Positions 17,691 to 25,935 of a DNA stretch of 64,000 bases are shown piece by piece. This DNA is from Lachnospiraceae bacterium AC2031. GTDB taxonomy: Bacteria > Bacillota > Clostridia > Lachnospirales > Lachnospiraceae. The translations under genes were made by a program, and so were the position numbers. The stretch lies in the NCBI GenBank assembly GCA_000687975.1, contig JIAB01000001.1, forward strand, positions 3,014,001 through 3,078,000, in the 5' to 3' direction. Below the pieces are notes generated by a model. It searched no databases, was not told the origin of the DNA, and saw only the letters and a program-made list of their open reading frames with translations. Numbering within the stretch: position 1 is the stretch's first letter; each line of letters opens with the position of its first letter.

Positions 17691-17794
17691 TTTTTTATTT
17701 TATTTAGAGGGTATTTATGATAATATAATTTTCAATTGTTTGTTCGTTAATAAGATGCTACTGAGTCTCGAGTTTCTAGAAAGGAGTTGGTAAC

Positions 17795-18532
17795 TTGCCA
17801 AGAAAACCTAGAGTATTTGAGGCTCAAGGATATCTGCACATCATCGTAAGAGGAAATGCAAAACAAATCATTTTCGAATGCGATGGTGATTATTTATATT
17901 ACATTTCCCTTTTGGAAAAGTATTCGGAAGAAACAGGTGTGCGTGTTTGTGCTTATTGTTTAATGAGCAATCATGTCCATTTGCTTGTTTATTATGAAAA
18001 TGATAGCGTTCCAGTACTAATGAAAAAGTTAGGTGTGGCCTATACAAGTTATTATAACTGGAAATATGATAGGGTTGGCCACTTGTTTCAGGGACGTTAC
18101 AGGTCTGAACTTGTAATGGATGAACGTTATTATTTGACGGTGTTTAGGTATATTTTGAATAATCCTGTAAAAGCTGGAATATGTGAGGCGGCCAAATACA
18201 AATGGAGTAGCTTCGATATTTTTTCGAAGAGAAACCATTTTGTTGATACAAGCCTTATTCTTGAGCTTGTTGGTGGTCATGATGGATATATTCGTTTTAT
18301 GGGAGAGCCTAATTCTGACGAATGCATGGAGTACGAATCGATGGCGCACAATGATAAATGGGCGATCGATGTAATGAACCGTGTTTTGGGTATTCAAAGC
18401 GGAAATGAAATAAAAACGTACGACAAGATAAAAAGGGATGTAGCTATCCGAAAGCTAAAAGAAAATGGATTAAGCCAAAATCAAATAGCCAGAATAACTG
18501 GTTTGGGTCGTGGAGTAATTCAAAAAGCATAA
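17795..18532 (+). CDS. REP-associated tyrosine transposase (RAYT, Y1/IS200-like)
   Basis: A 245-residue HUH-superfamily enzyme. Motifs: 'HIIVRGNAKQIIF' at the N-terminus, the metal-binding HUH motif 'MSNHVHLLVYY' (H60, H62), 'LFQGRYRSELV', and the catalytic tyrosine helix 'LTVFRYILNNPVKAG' (Y119). The C-terminus (about 205-245) is a helix-turn-helix 'NGLSQNQIARITGLGRGVIQ'. RAYTs nick single-stranded REP hairpins and are thought to disperse them. The start is TTG at 17795 with AAGGAG 9 nt upstream. Two 49-nt elements flank it in direct orientation, which identifies these as its likely cognate REPs. Confidence 0.92.
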   Translation: MPRKPRVFEAQGYLHIIVRGNAKQIIFECDGDYLYYISLLEKYSEETGVRVCAYCLMSNHVHLLVYYENDSVPVLMKKLGVAYTSYYNWKYDRVGHLFQGRYRSELVMDERYYLTVFRYILNNPVKAGICEAAKYKWSSFDIFSKRNHFVDTSLILELVGGHDGYIRFMGEPNSDECMEYESMAHNDKWAIDVMNRVLGIQSGNEIKTYDKIKRDVAIRKLKENGLSQNQIARITGLGRGVIQKA

Positions 18533-18534
18533 AA

Positions 18535-18583
18535 GTGCAAATGGGGACAGACCTTGGTGCAACGGGGTCCGTCCCCACTGCAC
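18535..18583 (+). repeat. 49-nt REP-like element, copy 5, right of the RAYT gene
   Basis: Full form starting 2 nt after the transposase stop; loop TCCGT, same two stem mismatches as copy 4. Together copies 4 and 5 bracket a unit of 942 bp (17642-18583). Confidence 0.88.
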
Positions 18584-18609
18584 ATTTTTTCATAAAGGAG
18601 GGAAAAAGT

Positions 18610-19107
18610 ATGGAGTATGATTGCTGTTTTACAAATGAGAATAAATGGTTTCGCTACAGGGCAGCCGCTATAATTGTGGAGGAAGGCTGCGTGCTTTTTG
18701 CAGGCAATGAGAGAGATGATTATTTCTATTCCATAGGTGGTGGAGTTCATATGGGGGAAACTGCAGAAGATGCTGTGAAGCGTGAAGTTCTGGAAGAAAC
18801 TGGAATTCCTTATGAGGTTGATCACTTGGCTGTTATACATGAGAATTTCTTCTGTGAGAATCAATCGTATCTTAAAGGGCTGGATTGCCATGAGATAGCA
18901 ATGTACTACGTGATGAAGCCTAGAGGAACTAAGGAACTGAAAAGCGATAGCTATACTCTGGGCGTTAAAGAAAGTATGCATTGGATACCAATTGAGGATT
19001 TAGATAAATATAAAGCTTTCCCTACATTTATGAAAGATTTTCTTCAAAGTGAACATGAAGGAGTTGAACATATCGTAACTGATGAACGTACGGATGAATG
19101 TATATAG
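18610..19107 (+). CDS. Nudix hydrolase
   Basis: 165 residues from the ATG at 18610 (GGAGG 18598-18602 upstream); the longer frame from 18535 is read out of the repeat and rejected. The Nudix box is complete: 'GGVHMGETAEDAVKREVLEE' followed by TGI (residues 44-66; pattern GX5EX7REUXEEXGU), binding Mg2+ for hydrolysis of nucleoside diphosphate-linked compounds. The substrate is not predictable. It is flanked by REP-like copies 5 and 6. Confidence 0.9.
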   Translation: MEYDCCFTNENKWFRYRAAAIIVEEGCVLFAGNERDDYFYSIGGGVHMGETAEDAVKREVLEETGIPYEVDHLAVIHENFFCENQSYLKGLDCHEIAMYYVMKPRGTKELKSDSYTLGVKESMHWIPIEDLDKYKAFPTFMKDFLQSEHEGVEHIVTDERTDECI

Positions 19108-19122
19108 TGGTTTAAAGAAATG

Positions 19123-19171
19123 GTGCATGTGGGGACAGACCTTGGTGCAGTGGGGACGGACCCCGCTGCAC
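19123..19171 (+). repeat. 49-nt REP-like element, copy 6 (loop inverted)
   Basis: Left part identical to other copies, but the hairpin loop reads ACGGA, the reverse complement of the usual TCCGT, so the hairpin half is inverted relative to the left part. Arms GTGCAGTGGGG/CCCCGCTGCAC. It ends at the 3' end of the convergent aldehyde dehydrogenase gene. Confidence 0.85.
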
Positions 19172-19173
19172 CA

Positions 19174-20607
19174 TTAGCGTTCGAAGAGGTGGATCAGGGC
19201 TTCTTTCCATTTTGGGGTGTATGGGTGCTCGCGCATGGAAAGGTTAAACTTGTTGGAGCCGATAAGCACGGTCTGTGGATGGGTGAATTCTTTGAATCCC
19301 CATTCGCCGTGATATGCTCCCATGCCTGAATGTCCAACACCATTAAATGGCGCGCCTTTCACCATCATATGAAGGCACACTTCGTTGATGCAGCCTCCAC
19401 CGAACTGCATTCTCTGCATAGTATTCTTGGCCCAGGCAATGTCTCTTGTGAAAACATAGAGTGCCAGGCCTTTTTCTCTTTTTGAAATCTCTTTTATAAG
19501 AATATTGATCTGCGCATCCTTGTATGGAACAACTGGCAGGATAGGGCAGAACAGTTCTTTCTTAACAATATCTTCGTTTATATTAACAGGATAAAGAATG
19601 GTAGGTGAGTACTTAAGTGTCTGTTTGTCACCAGTGCCGCCGTATATAACTCTGTCTCGATATTTGTCTACGTCGGAATCACATTTGGCGTAGGCCGCCT
19701 CGCTTATCAGATGTGGATACTCCGGATTTTTATGAGACTCATCGTCCAGCTGCTTTGTAAAAGCCTTCTTTAGTTCTGCAAGGAATTCCTCAGCAACTTC
19801 TTCAGCAACAGCCACCTGATTTATATTTATACAAACCTGCCCTGAATTAAGGGCCTTGAAAAATGCTATCTTACGCGCTGCATCTTTTAAGTCCGCATCT
19901 TTACGGATGATGCACCAATTACCTGTCTCGCCGCCAAGCTCGAGGGCCACAGGAGTCAGATTCTTCGCAGCTTTCTCCATAACATGAGAGCCCACCTTAG
20001 GTGAACCGGTATAGAATATCTTATCAAATCGCTGCTCGAGGCAGATGTCTGCGATGTCATGTCCGCCACCCAGAACAGTTACATACTTCTCTGGGAATAT
20101 CTGTGAGATTATTTTCTGCATCAGCTCGGTGCAGTGAGATGACTTCGAACTTGCCTTGATCACTGCTGTGTTGCCTCCTGCGATGCTTGCCGCAAGCACG
20201 CCGAGAGAGAGAAGTATCGGAAAATTAAAAGGACTGATGATGAGTGTGACACCGTAAGGCAGCTTGTACACCTTAGTCACAAGACTTGGAAAACAATGAA
20301 GTCCACTAAAATGGGTCTCCGGCTTTGCCCAGTTTCGAAGCCCTTTGATCATTTCATTTATCTCGAGGATCAGACTACCGATATCACAGAAGTATGCTTC
20401 TGTAGGATAGCGTCCAAGATCGTCAGCCAGCGCTTCTTTAAGTTCAGCTTCGTTAGATACGATTGCTGCACGAAGTCGCTTCAGCTGTCTGATACGAAAA
20501 TCGATAGATAGAGTTCTATCCGTAAGAAAGAATCGTCTCTGTGCTTCAACGATCTTTTCAATCTTTTCTCTTTTTTCTAAATTCTCATCATTTGAATAAT
20601 TTGCCAT
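19174..20607 (-). CDS. Aldehyde dehydrogenase family protein (class 3-like)
   Basis: A 477-residue NAD(P)-dependent aldehyde dehydrogenase. 'LIISPFNFPILLSLGVLA' is the cofactor-binding helix, 'FYTGSPKVGSHVM' the Rossmann loop, E223 of 'ALELGGETGNW' the general base and C259 of 'LNSGQVCININQ' the catalytic nucleophile. In most relatives the first motif reads LELGGKSP; here it is GGETGNW, with an altered local spacing. The lack of a signal and the length around 470 residues fit class 3 (fatty or aromatic aldehyde) enzymes such as YwdH. It is transcribed alone, opposite to its neighbours, with GGAGAG ahead of the start. Confidence 0.9.
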   Translation of the reverse strand: MANYSNDENLEKREKIEKIVEAQRRFFLTDRTLSIDFRIRQLKRLRAAIVSNEAELKEALADDLGRYPTEAYFCDIGSLILEINEMIKGLRNWAKPETHFSGLHCFPSLVTKVYKLPYGVTLIISPFNFPILLSLGVLAASIAGGNTAVIKASSKSSHCTELMQKIISQIFPEKYVTVLGGGHDIADICLEQRFDKIFYTGSPKVGSHVMEKAAKNLTPVALELGGETGNWCIIRKDADLKDAARKIAFFKALNSGQVCININQVAVAEEVAEEFLAELKKAFTKQLDDESHKNPEYPHLISEAAYAKCDSDVDKYRDRVIYGGTGDKQTLKYSPTILYPVNINEDIVKKELFCPILPVVPYKDAQINILIKEISKREKGLALYVFTRDIAWAKNTMQRMQFGGGCINEVCLHMMVKGAPFNGVGHSGMGAYHGEWGFKEFTHPQTVLIGSNKFNLSMREHPYTPKWKEALIHLFER

Positions 20608-20750
20608 AGTTATTTCTCTCTCCAGGAGGTTTTTTATTATCTATGTCCTAGTATATGTTATATAAATGTTGATTGTAAATAAAGAAAGCATATAAGCGAC
20701 CAAAATGTGAAGTGTGGTCAGTTGAATGCGAAAAAAAGGAGAGTAAAATT

Positions 20751-21137
20751 ATGGAAGCAAGATGGAAAAGAGCGGCGATTGGTGGAATTGTTTTGACAAT
20801 TTGTTTTATTATAGCAATGTCAGCTTCGAGAACGTATGAACCGATCACTTCTAACTGGGAACTGGTTGAGTACACGGTAAATGGAAAAACTACCAAGGTG
20901 ATTGACGAAGCAGAGGATAATCCTAATTCCCCATCCTTTGTTTGTAAAGGAAATAACAGTTGCGTGGTTTCTGTTAACGGAAAGGACCACGAAGGATATA
21001 TGACGGAGTCCGCAAAAGGAAAGTACAAGATAACCTTTGATGATACAGATCAAGGAATGACCGCGACAATAAAGGGACACAAGCTCACACTTGAAAATGA
21101 TAAGAAAACAGTAGAGATAATTTTCGAAGCAGATTAA
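20751..21137 (+). CDS. Small membrane-anchored lipocalin-like protein
   Basis: 128 residues from the ATG at 20751 (AAGGAGAG 8 nt upstream; a frame from 20712 has no binding site). One N-terminal hydrophobic segment (about 6-24) is followed by an exported beta-rich domain opening with 'SNWELVEYTVNGKTTKV' and ending 'TATIKGHKLTLENDKKTVEI', the pattern of small lipocalin-like DUF5640/DUF4923 proteins seen in many Firmicutes. Function unknown. A terminator hairpin follows. Confidence 0.7.
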   Translation: MEARWKRAAIGGIVLTICFIIAMSASRTYEPITSNWELVEYTVNGKTTKVIDEAEDNPNSPSFVCKGNNSCVVSVNGKDHEGYMTESAKGKYKITFDDTDQGMTATIKGHKLTLENDKKTVEIIFEAD

Positions 21138-21146
21138 TATATAGAT

Positions 21147-21197
21147 AAAACCTATAACGAGTTATAAGTATTAAATATACCTCTGTTATAGGTTTTT
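21147..21197 (+). terminator. Intrinsic terminator
   Basis: Stem AAAACCTATAAC/GTTATAGGTTTT with a 26-nt loop and T tail. Confidence 0.75.
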
Positions 21198-21306
21198 ATT
21201 TATGCTATAGATTTTTTATGATAATATGACCAAGTAATAAATTTATTTTATAGTTAGTAATACAAGTATTCTATAACAAAAATTGTTAGAACAAAGGAGA
21301 TATGAT

Positions 21307-22575
21307 ATGAAAGACGAAACAAAGTGCCTACATTCAGGCTACACACCTGGAAATTCTGAGCCAAGAGTAGTACCTATCGTTCAGAGTACAACTTACAGAT
21401 TTGATTCTACACAGGATATCGCTGATGTATTTGATGATCCTACAAAGGCTCTTATCTATTCAAGATTTGCTAACCCTACAGTTATGGCTGTAGAAGAGAA
21501 GATCAATCAGCTTGAGGGCGGTGTTGGTGCTATGGCAACTTCATCAGGACAGGCTGCATCACTTCTTTCAATACTGAATATTGCACAGGCAGGTGACAGC
21601 TTCGTTTCTGTATCTGAGATATATGGTGGAACAATCAACCTCTTCGCATACACACTTAAGAAGCTTGGTATCGAGTGCATCTTCGTTAACCAGGAAATGA
21701 GTGATGAGGAGATCAAGGCTGCATTTAAGCCTAACACAAAGTGTGTATTTGGTGAGACACTTGCTAATCCATCACTTACAGTATTTGATATCGAGAGATT
21801 CGCTAATATCGCACATGAGCAGGGCGTTCCACTTATCGTTGATAATACATTTGCTACACCTATTTTATGTAAACCATTTGATTTTGGTGCTGATATCGTT
21901 GTTCATTCAACAACAAAGTACATGGATGGTCACGCAGTACAGGGGGGTGGTATGATCGTTGATAGTGGTAAGTTCGATTGGACAAATGGCAAGTTCCCTG
22001 AGCTTGTTGAGCCAGATGAGAGTTACCATGGAACATGCTACGTAAGAGACTACGGCAAGATGGCATACATCCTTAAGGCACGTATGCAGCTGATGAGAGA
22101 CTTTGGTTGCTATCCAGCAGCTCACTCAGCATTCCTTCTTAACCTTGGTCTTGAGACACTTCCAATTCGTATGGAGCGTCACTATGCAAATGCACTTGAG
22201 GTAGCTAAGTTCCTTAAGGATAGCCCATATGTTGAGTCTGTTACATTCCCAGCTCTTGAGGGCGATAAGAACCACGAGCTTGCTAAGAAGTATCTTGGCG
22301 GAAAGGCTTGCGGCGTAATCTCCTTCGTTATTAAGGGCGGACGAGAGAAGGCTATGAAGTGGATGGATTCACTTGAGATGGCTTCAAATGAGGTACACGT
22401 TGCAGATATCAGAACCTGCGTACTTCACCCAGCAAGTGAGACACATCGTCAGCTTACAGATGAGCAGCTCGTTGCAGCTGGTATCGAGGGTGGTATGATC
22501 CGTCTTTCAGTTGGTCTTGAGAATATCGAGGATATCCTTGCTGATATCAAGCTTGGATTCGCAGCTCTTGATTAA
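21307..22575 (+). CDS. metY: O-acetylhomoserine sulfhydrylase / Cys-Met metabolism PLP enzyme
   Basis: 422 residues from the ATG at 21307 (AAAGGAG 6 nt upstream; the frame from 21283 is not used). A fold-type I PLP enzyme: 'YSRFANPTVMAVEEKI' near the N-terminus, 'ATSSGQAASLLS' and 'SEIYGGTINLF' at the cofactor phosphate, 'LIVDNTFATPILCKP' with the PLP-binding Asp, and the Schiff-base lysine K204 in 'VVHSTTKYMDGHAVQGG'. Length and motifs fit MetY-type sulfhydrylases making homocysteine, but methionine gamma-lyases are close relatives and cannot be excluded. Codon use is extremely biased (CTT for Leu), suggesting high expression. Confidence 0.85.
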   Translation: MKDETKCLHSGYTPGNSEPRVVPIVQSTTYRFDSTQDIADVFDDPTKALIYSRFANPTVMAVEEKINQLEGGVGAMATSSGQAASLLSILNIAQAGDSFVSVSEIYGGTINLFAYTLKKLGIECIFVNQEMSDEEIKAAFKPNTKCVFGETLANPSLTVFDIERFANIAHEQGVPLIVDNTFATPILCKPFDFGADIVVHSTTKYMDGHAVQGGGMIVDSGKFDWTNGKFPELVEPDESYHGTCYVRDYGKMAYILKARMQLMRDFGCYPAAHSAFLLNLGLETLPIRMERHYANALEVAKFLKDSPYVESVTFPALEGDKNHELAKKYLGGKACGVISFVIKGGREKAMKWMDSLEMASNEVHVADIRTCVLHPASETHRQLTDEQLVAAGIEGGMIRLSVGLENIEDILADIKLGFAALD

Positions 22576-22626
22576 TAAAGTGAGTACATTTGCTTATTCT
22601 TGAGTTGATGTAGATTAGATGATACA

Positions 22627-22667
22627 ATGATGTATGTTTTCGAATGGAAACATACATCATTTTTTTG
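22627..22667 (+). terminator. Intrinsic terminator after metY-like gene
   Basis: A perfect 13-bp stem (22627-22639 with 22648-22660) and a T run. Confidence 0.85.
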
Positions 22668-22722
22668 TGTGCCAAATGGAATTCCCATATGACACGTGTT
22701 CGAAAGAATTTCGGAGGTTAAT

Positions 22723-23376
22723 ATGATCAAGATACTCGTAGTAGAAGACGAGAAACCAATATCGAATCTTATAAGAATGAGTTTAAAGGGTGCGGGCTAT
22801 ACCTGCGATCAGGCATTTGACGGCAATGAAGCGCTGGATAAGATCGATGATACAGTATACGATCTGATCCTTCTGGACATAATGCTTCCTGAGGTTGATG
22901 GCTTCGAGCTTATGGAGTACATCAGACCGCTTGGAGTGCCTGTAATATTCCTTACAGCCAAGGATGCTCTTGACGACAGAGTAAAGGGCCTTAAGATGGG
23001 GGCTGAGGATTACATCGTAAAGCCTTTCGAGGTTGCAGAGCTTATAGCCAGAGTAGAAGTTGTACTTCGTAGATATAAGAAGACAGAAGATACATTTGAG
23101 TTAAATGGCCTCTATGTTGATGCGTCTTCGATGGTAGCAAGACGTGGAGACAAGGAGATTCCTCTTACACCAAAGGAATTCGACCTTCTGCTTCTGTTCC
23201 TTAGAACACCTAATACAGCTCTTTATCGTGAGAATATATACGAGAAGGTCTGGGGCGGTGAGCTTGAGTATGGAAGCAAAACTGTAGACCTTCATGTTCA
23301 GCGTCTTCGTAAGAAGGCTGGCCTTGAGAAGGAACTTAAATCTGTCAGCAAGGTTGGTTATCGTCTGGATGTTTAA
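22723..23376 (+). CDS. OmpR-family response regulator
   Basis: 217 residues from the ATG at 22723 (CGGAGG 6 nt upstream; the frame from 22696 is not used). The receiver domain has the acidic pair in 'ILVVEDEKP', phospho-acceptor D52 in 'LILLDIMLPEVDG', and the conserved Thr and Lys in 'FLTAKDALDD' and 'DYIVKPFEVAEL'. The C-terminal winged helix ends 'TVDLHVQRLRKKAG ... VGYRLDV'. It is the first gene of a sensory operon with the kinase 20 nt downstream and two surface-protein genes after that. Confidence 0.95.
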   Translation: MIKILVVEDEKPISNLIRMSLKGAGYTCDQAFDGNEALDKIDDTVYDLILLDIMLPEVDGFELMEYIRPLGVPVIFLTAKDALDDRVKGLKMGAEDYIVKPFEVAELIARVEVVLRRYKKTEDTFELNGLYVDASSMVARRGDKEIPLTPKEFDLLLLFLRTPNTALYRENIYEKVWGGELEYGSKTVDLHVQRLRKKAGLEKELKSVSKVGYRLDV

Positions 23377-23396
23377 ACTGACGATATTTATAATGT

Positions 23397-24815
23397 ATGA
23401 GTTTTAGATTAAAGATTACAATTGTAACAACGGTTATTGTGGCCATGCTGTTCAGTCTTGGTTCAACAATCATGATCCATCGTTCCTACATGGATTCTCT
23501 TACAAGAGAAGAAAAGGAAGCGGTGGACAGTGTACAGATGGTCACAAGCGTTATCCAGATTTCCTATGAGACAGGTACTGAAACTGGCGATGAACAACTG
23601 GTTCAGACTCTTCGCAGGCTGGGAACATATCAGACATCTTCGGATGTCTTTTTGTTGTATAAAGGGAGAAATCTCATTTACGGCAATATTCAGGGGGCAA
23701 ATATTGATGTAAATATTGACCGTCTTTCTTCTGAGATGACAGGCCAGGGAGATGTTTATGTCAGTTATGATAATGAGTTCTCGGGTATGGAATATATTAT
23801 CGGAGCCTCTGAAATAATAATAGATGACGACACTTATATAATCTGCGTATGTCGTGATGTCAGCTACGTAAGTAATATGCGTAAAAGACTTCATCAGATG
23901 TTTATCTATACATTCTTCGCACTTCTTCTTACTTCAAGTATTATTTCCTGGCTGCTTTCCACATTCCTTGTTCGACATCTTTCCAGACTTACAAAGGCAA
24001 CCCGAGAGATTGCTGATGGAAATCTGTCATACCGTTCCAATATAGAGACAAATGATGAGATAGGCGAGCTTTCCCAGGACTTTGATAAGATGGCTGAGGA
24101 GCTGGAGGGAAATGTTAATCTGCTTGAGGCTGCTGCCGAAGAGAAGGACCGCTTTATGGGCGCCTTCACCCATGAGCTGAAGACTCCTATGACATCTATC
24201 ATCGGATATGCGGAACTTCTCCGTACACAGGAACTTGATGAAGAAGATAGAGAGGATGCTTTGCAGTACATATATTCCGAGGCTAAGCGTCTTGAAAATA
24301 TGTCTCTTAAGCTTCTGCAGCTTTTTGTTGCAGATAAAGAAAAGCTGGAGATGAAGAAAGTATCTCCAAAGGAAATGGTAGAGGATATAGTTACTCACCT
24401 CAGACCAACTCTTTCGGAACAGAATATATCTATTATCTGCAGAACTCAGGAAGGGCTTGCTATGCTGGAGCCTGATCTGGTGAGAACTCTGCTTATTAAC
24501 CTTATTGATAATGCCCGTAAGGCTATGGATAAGAAGGGAAATATAAGAGTAGATCAGAAGATGGATGAGGACGGAGTAACATTTATCATTACAGATAACG
24601 GTAAAGGAATGCCTAAGGAAGCTATAGAGCATGTTACTGAGGCGTTCTATCGTGTAGATAAAGCTCGTTCCAGAGCCCAGGGTGGTGCTGGTCTTGGACT
24701 TTCTCTTGTGTCTAAGATAGTTGAGCTTCACAATGGTACTATTGATTTCAGTAGTGAGCCAGGTATCGGTACGGTTATCACAGTTAAGCTGAAGGGAGGT
24801 GCTGTAGATGTTTAA
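23397..24815 (+). CDS. Sensor histidine kinase with extracellular domain
   Basis: A 472-residue kinase: transmembrane helices at about 8-27 and 168-193 enclose an extracellular domain of about 140 residues; then HAMP (193-245), phospho-acceptor H259 in 'FTHELKTPMTSIIGYAELL', an N box 'LINLIDNARKAMDKKG' and a G box 'GGAGLGLSLVSKIVE'. The stop overlaps the next ATG by 8 nt, coupling it to the membrane-anchored protein that follows, a typical layout for a sensor and its extracellular accessory factor. Confidence 0.94.
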   Translation: MSFRLKITIVTTVIVAMLFSLGSTIMIHRSYMDSLTREEKEAVDSVQMVTSVIQISYETGTETGDEQLVQTLRRLGTYQTSSDVFLLYKGRNLIYGNIQGANIDVNIDRLSSEMTGQGDVYVSYDNEFSGMEYIIGASEIIIDDDTYIICVCRDVSYVSNMRKRLHQMFIYTFFALLLTSSIISWLLSTFLVRHLSRLTKATREIADGNLSYRSNIETNDEIGELSQDFDKMAEELEGNVNLLEAAAEEKDRFMGAFTHELKTPMTSIIGYAELLRTQELDEEDREDALQYIYSEAKRLENMSLKLLQLFVADKEKLEMKKVSPKEMVEDIVTHLRPTLSEQNISIICRTQEGLAMLEPDLVRTLLINLIDNARKAMDKKGNIRVDQKMDEDGVTFIITDNGKGMPKEAIEHVTEAFYRVDKARSRAQGGAGLGLSLVSKIVELHNGTIDFSSEPGIGTVITVKLKGGAVDV

Positions 24816-25935
24816 AGGTGGTAGTATAAAACCTGTAGTTATAGCGCTGCTTGCGATATCCGCCATAATGATATCATTTAGCTTCCCATATCTAGTTTTT
24901 GCATACGAGAATCACATGTTAAATGGATATGGCATTCATTACGATGCAGATCCTGTTCGAATTAATTCAGCGTCAATTTCCTTCACTGAGAAGCTGAGGA
25001 ACATGACGTCCACTATCGACAGTTCGTCCTATGTTTATGTAAGTGATGATAATACCAGTGATTTCGAGATCAATCTGACGCTTGAAAGTGCATATAGATT
25101 TGCTGCAGAAGCATATATGGATATGTTTATCTGTGACAGCATGTTAGATGAACTGGGAATGGAAAGAGAAAAACTAAAGACTAAATTTTTTGATGATGCT
25201 AATAAGTATTCTGCAAAGTATCTTCTGATCCGTCCGGGTACCAAGGATATGTATCTTGTATGGGCTGTTGGACTTTATACTGATTTCGGTGATATGGAGC
25301 TTCTGGTAGATGATGAGACTGGAAAGGTCCTTTCTATGTATGCTACTTTAAATGCTGATACGGGTCTTGATACCATTTATAATGATAATTATTTTGACGA
25401 GGAATTCGGTAAGAGTATAGCAAATTATTACGAGATGAATTATATTACTTCTGAGTATTCGGCCAGCAAAAGCTGGGGGATAAATAATGGAAGTTCCAGT
25501 TATTCCATAAGAAGCATTAAGCTTATGGGAGCAGATCCTGATGAGGAGATTGTATTACCATATATTGTTCAGACTTATTCGGATGGAAGTCTGGTGGTGT
25601 ATTATAATTTCTATAGTTTTTCAGCATTGAATCTGGATGCATATGATTCAGATATTCATATTGGAGAATACTACTTTCAGGATTATAATGATGTGGATGC
25701 CACCGATGATTCTAATACTACTGAAGATGGAAGTACGGATAAGGAATCAGGTAGTTCAAATAGTAATTCAAAGAATAATCAGAATACTGATCCAAATCAG
25801 CCGCCTCCATATGGTCCGGATGGAACCCCGGAAGTTCAGGACAATGATGATGAGGATGATTCAAAGAATAATAATTCAAAAGATGATAAGGTAAATAAAG
25901 GAACGCCAACAGATGCAGACAAAAAAGACAACTAG
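24808..25935 (+). CDS. Membrane-anchored extracellular protein, likely accessory to the adjacent kinase
   Basis: 375 residues: an N-terminal signal-anchor (about 8-30) and a large extracellular domain (35-290) with no known motif, then an Asp/Asn/Ser-rich low-complexity tail of about 85 residues ('SSNSNSKNNQNTDPNQPPP' and further acidic stretch). Overlap of 8 nt with the kinase gene and of 23 nt with the following gene places it in one translation-coupled chain. By analogy with YycH/YycI-type regulators it could modulate the kinase; this is inference. Confidence 0.8.
   Translation: MFKGGSIKPVVIALLAISAIMISFSFPYLVFAYENHMLNGYGIHYDADPVRINSASISFTEKLRNMTSTIDSSSYVYVSDDNTSDFEINLTLESAYRFAAEAYMDMFICDSMLDELGMEREKLKTKFFDDANKYSAKYLLIRPGTKDMYLVWAVGLYTDFGDMELLVDDETGKVLSMYATLNADTGLDTIYNDNYFDEEFGKSIANYYEMNYITSEYSASKSWGINNGSSSYSIRSIKLMGADPDEEIVLPYIVQTYSDGSLVVYYNFYSFSALNLDAYDSDIHIGEYYFQDYNDVDATDDSNTTEDGSTDKESGSSNSNSKNNQNTDPNQPPPYGPDGTPEVQDNDDEDDSKNNNSKDDKVNKGTPTDADKKDN

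Noticed and set aside
17611-17793. A 60-codon ORF ahead of the RAYT gene
   Set aside because: It runs through REP-like copy 4 and overlaps the 3' end of the preceding gene in another frame, without a binding site.
21198-21306. A SAM or T-box riboswitch upstream of the metY-like gene
   Set aside because: The 110-nt AT-rich gap after the terminator is too short and shows no conserved core or second hairpin.
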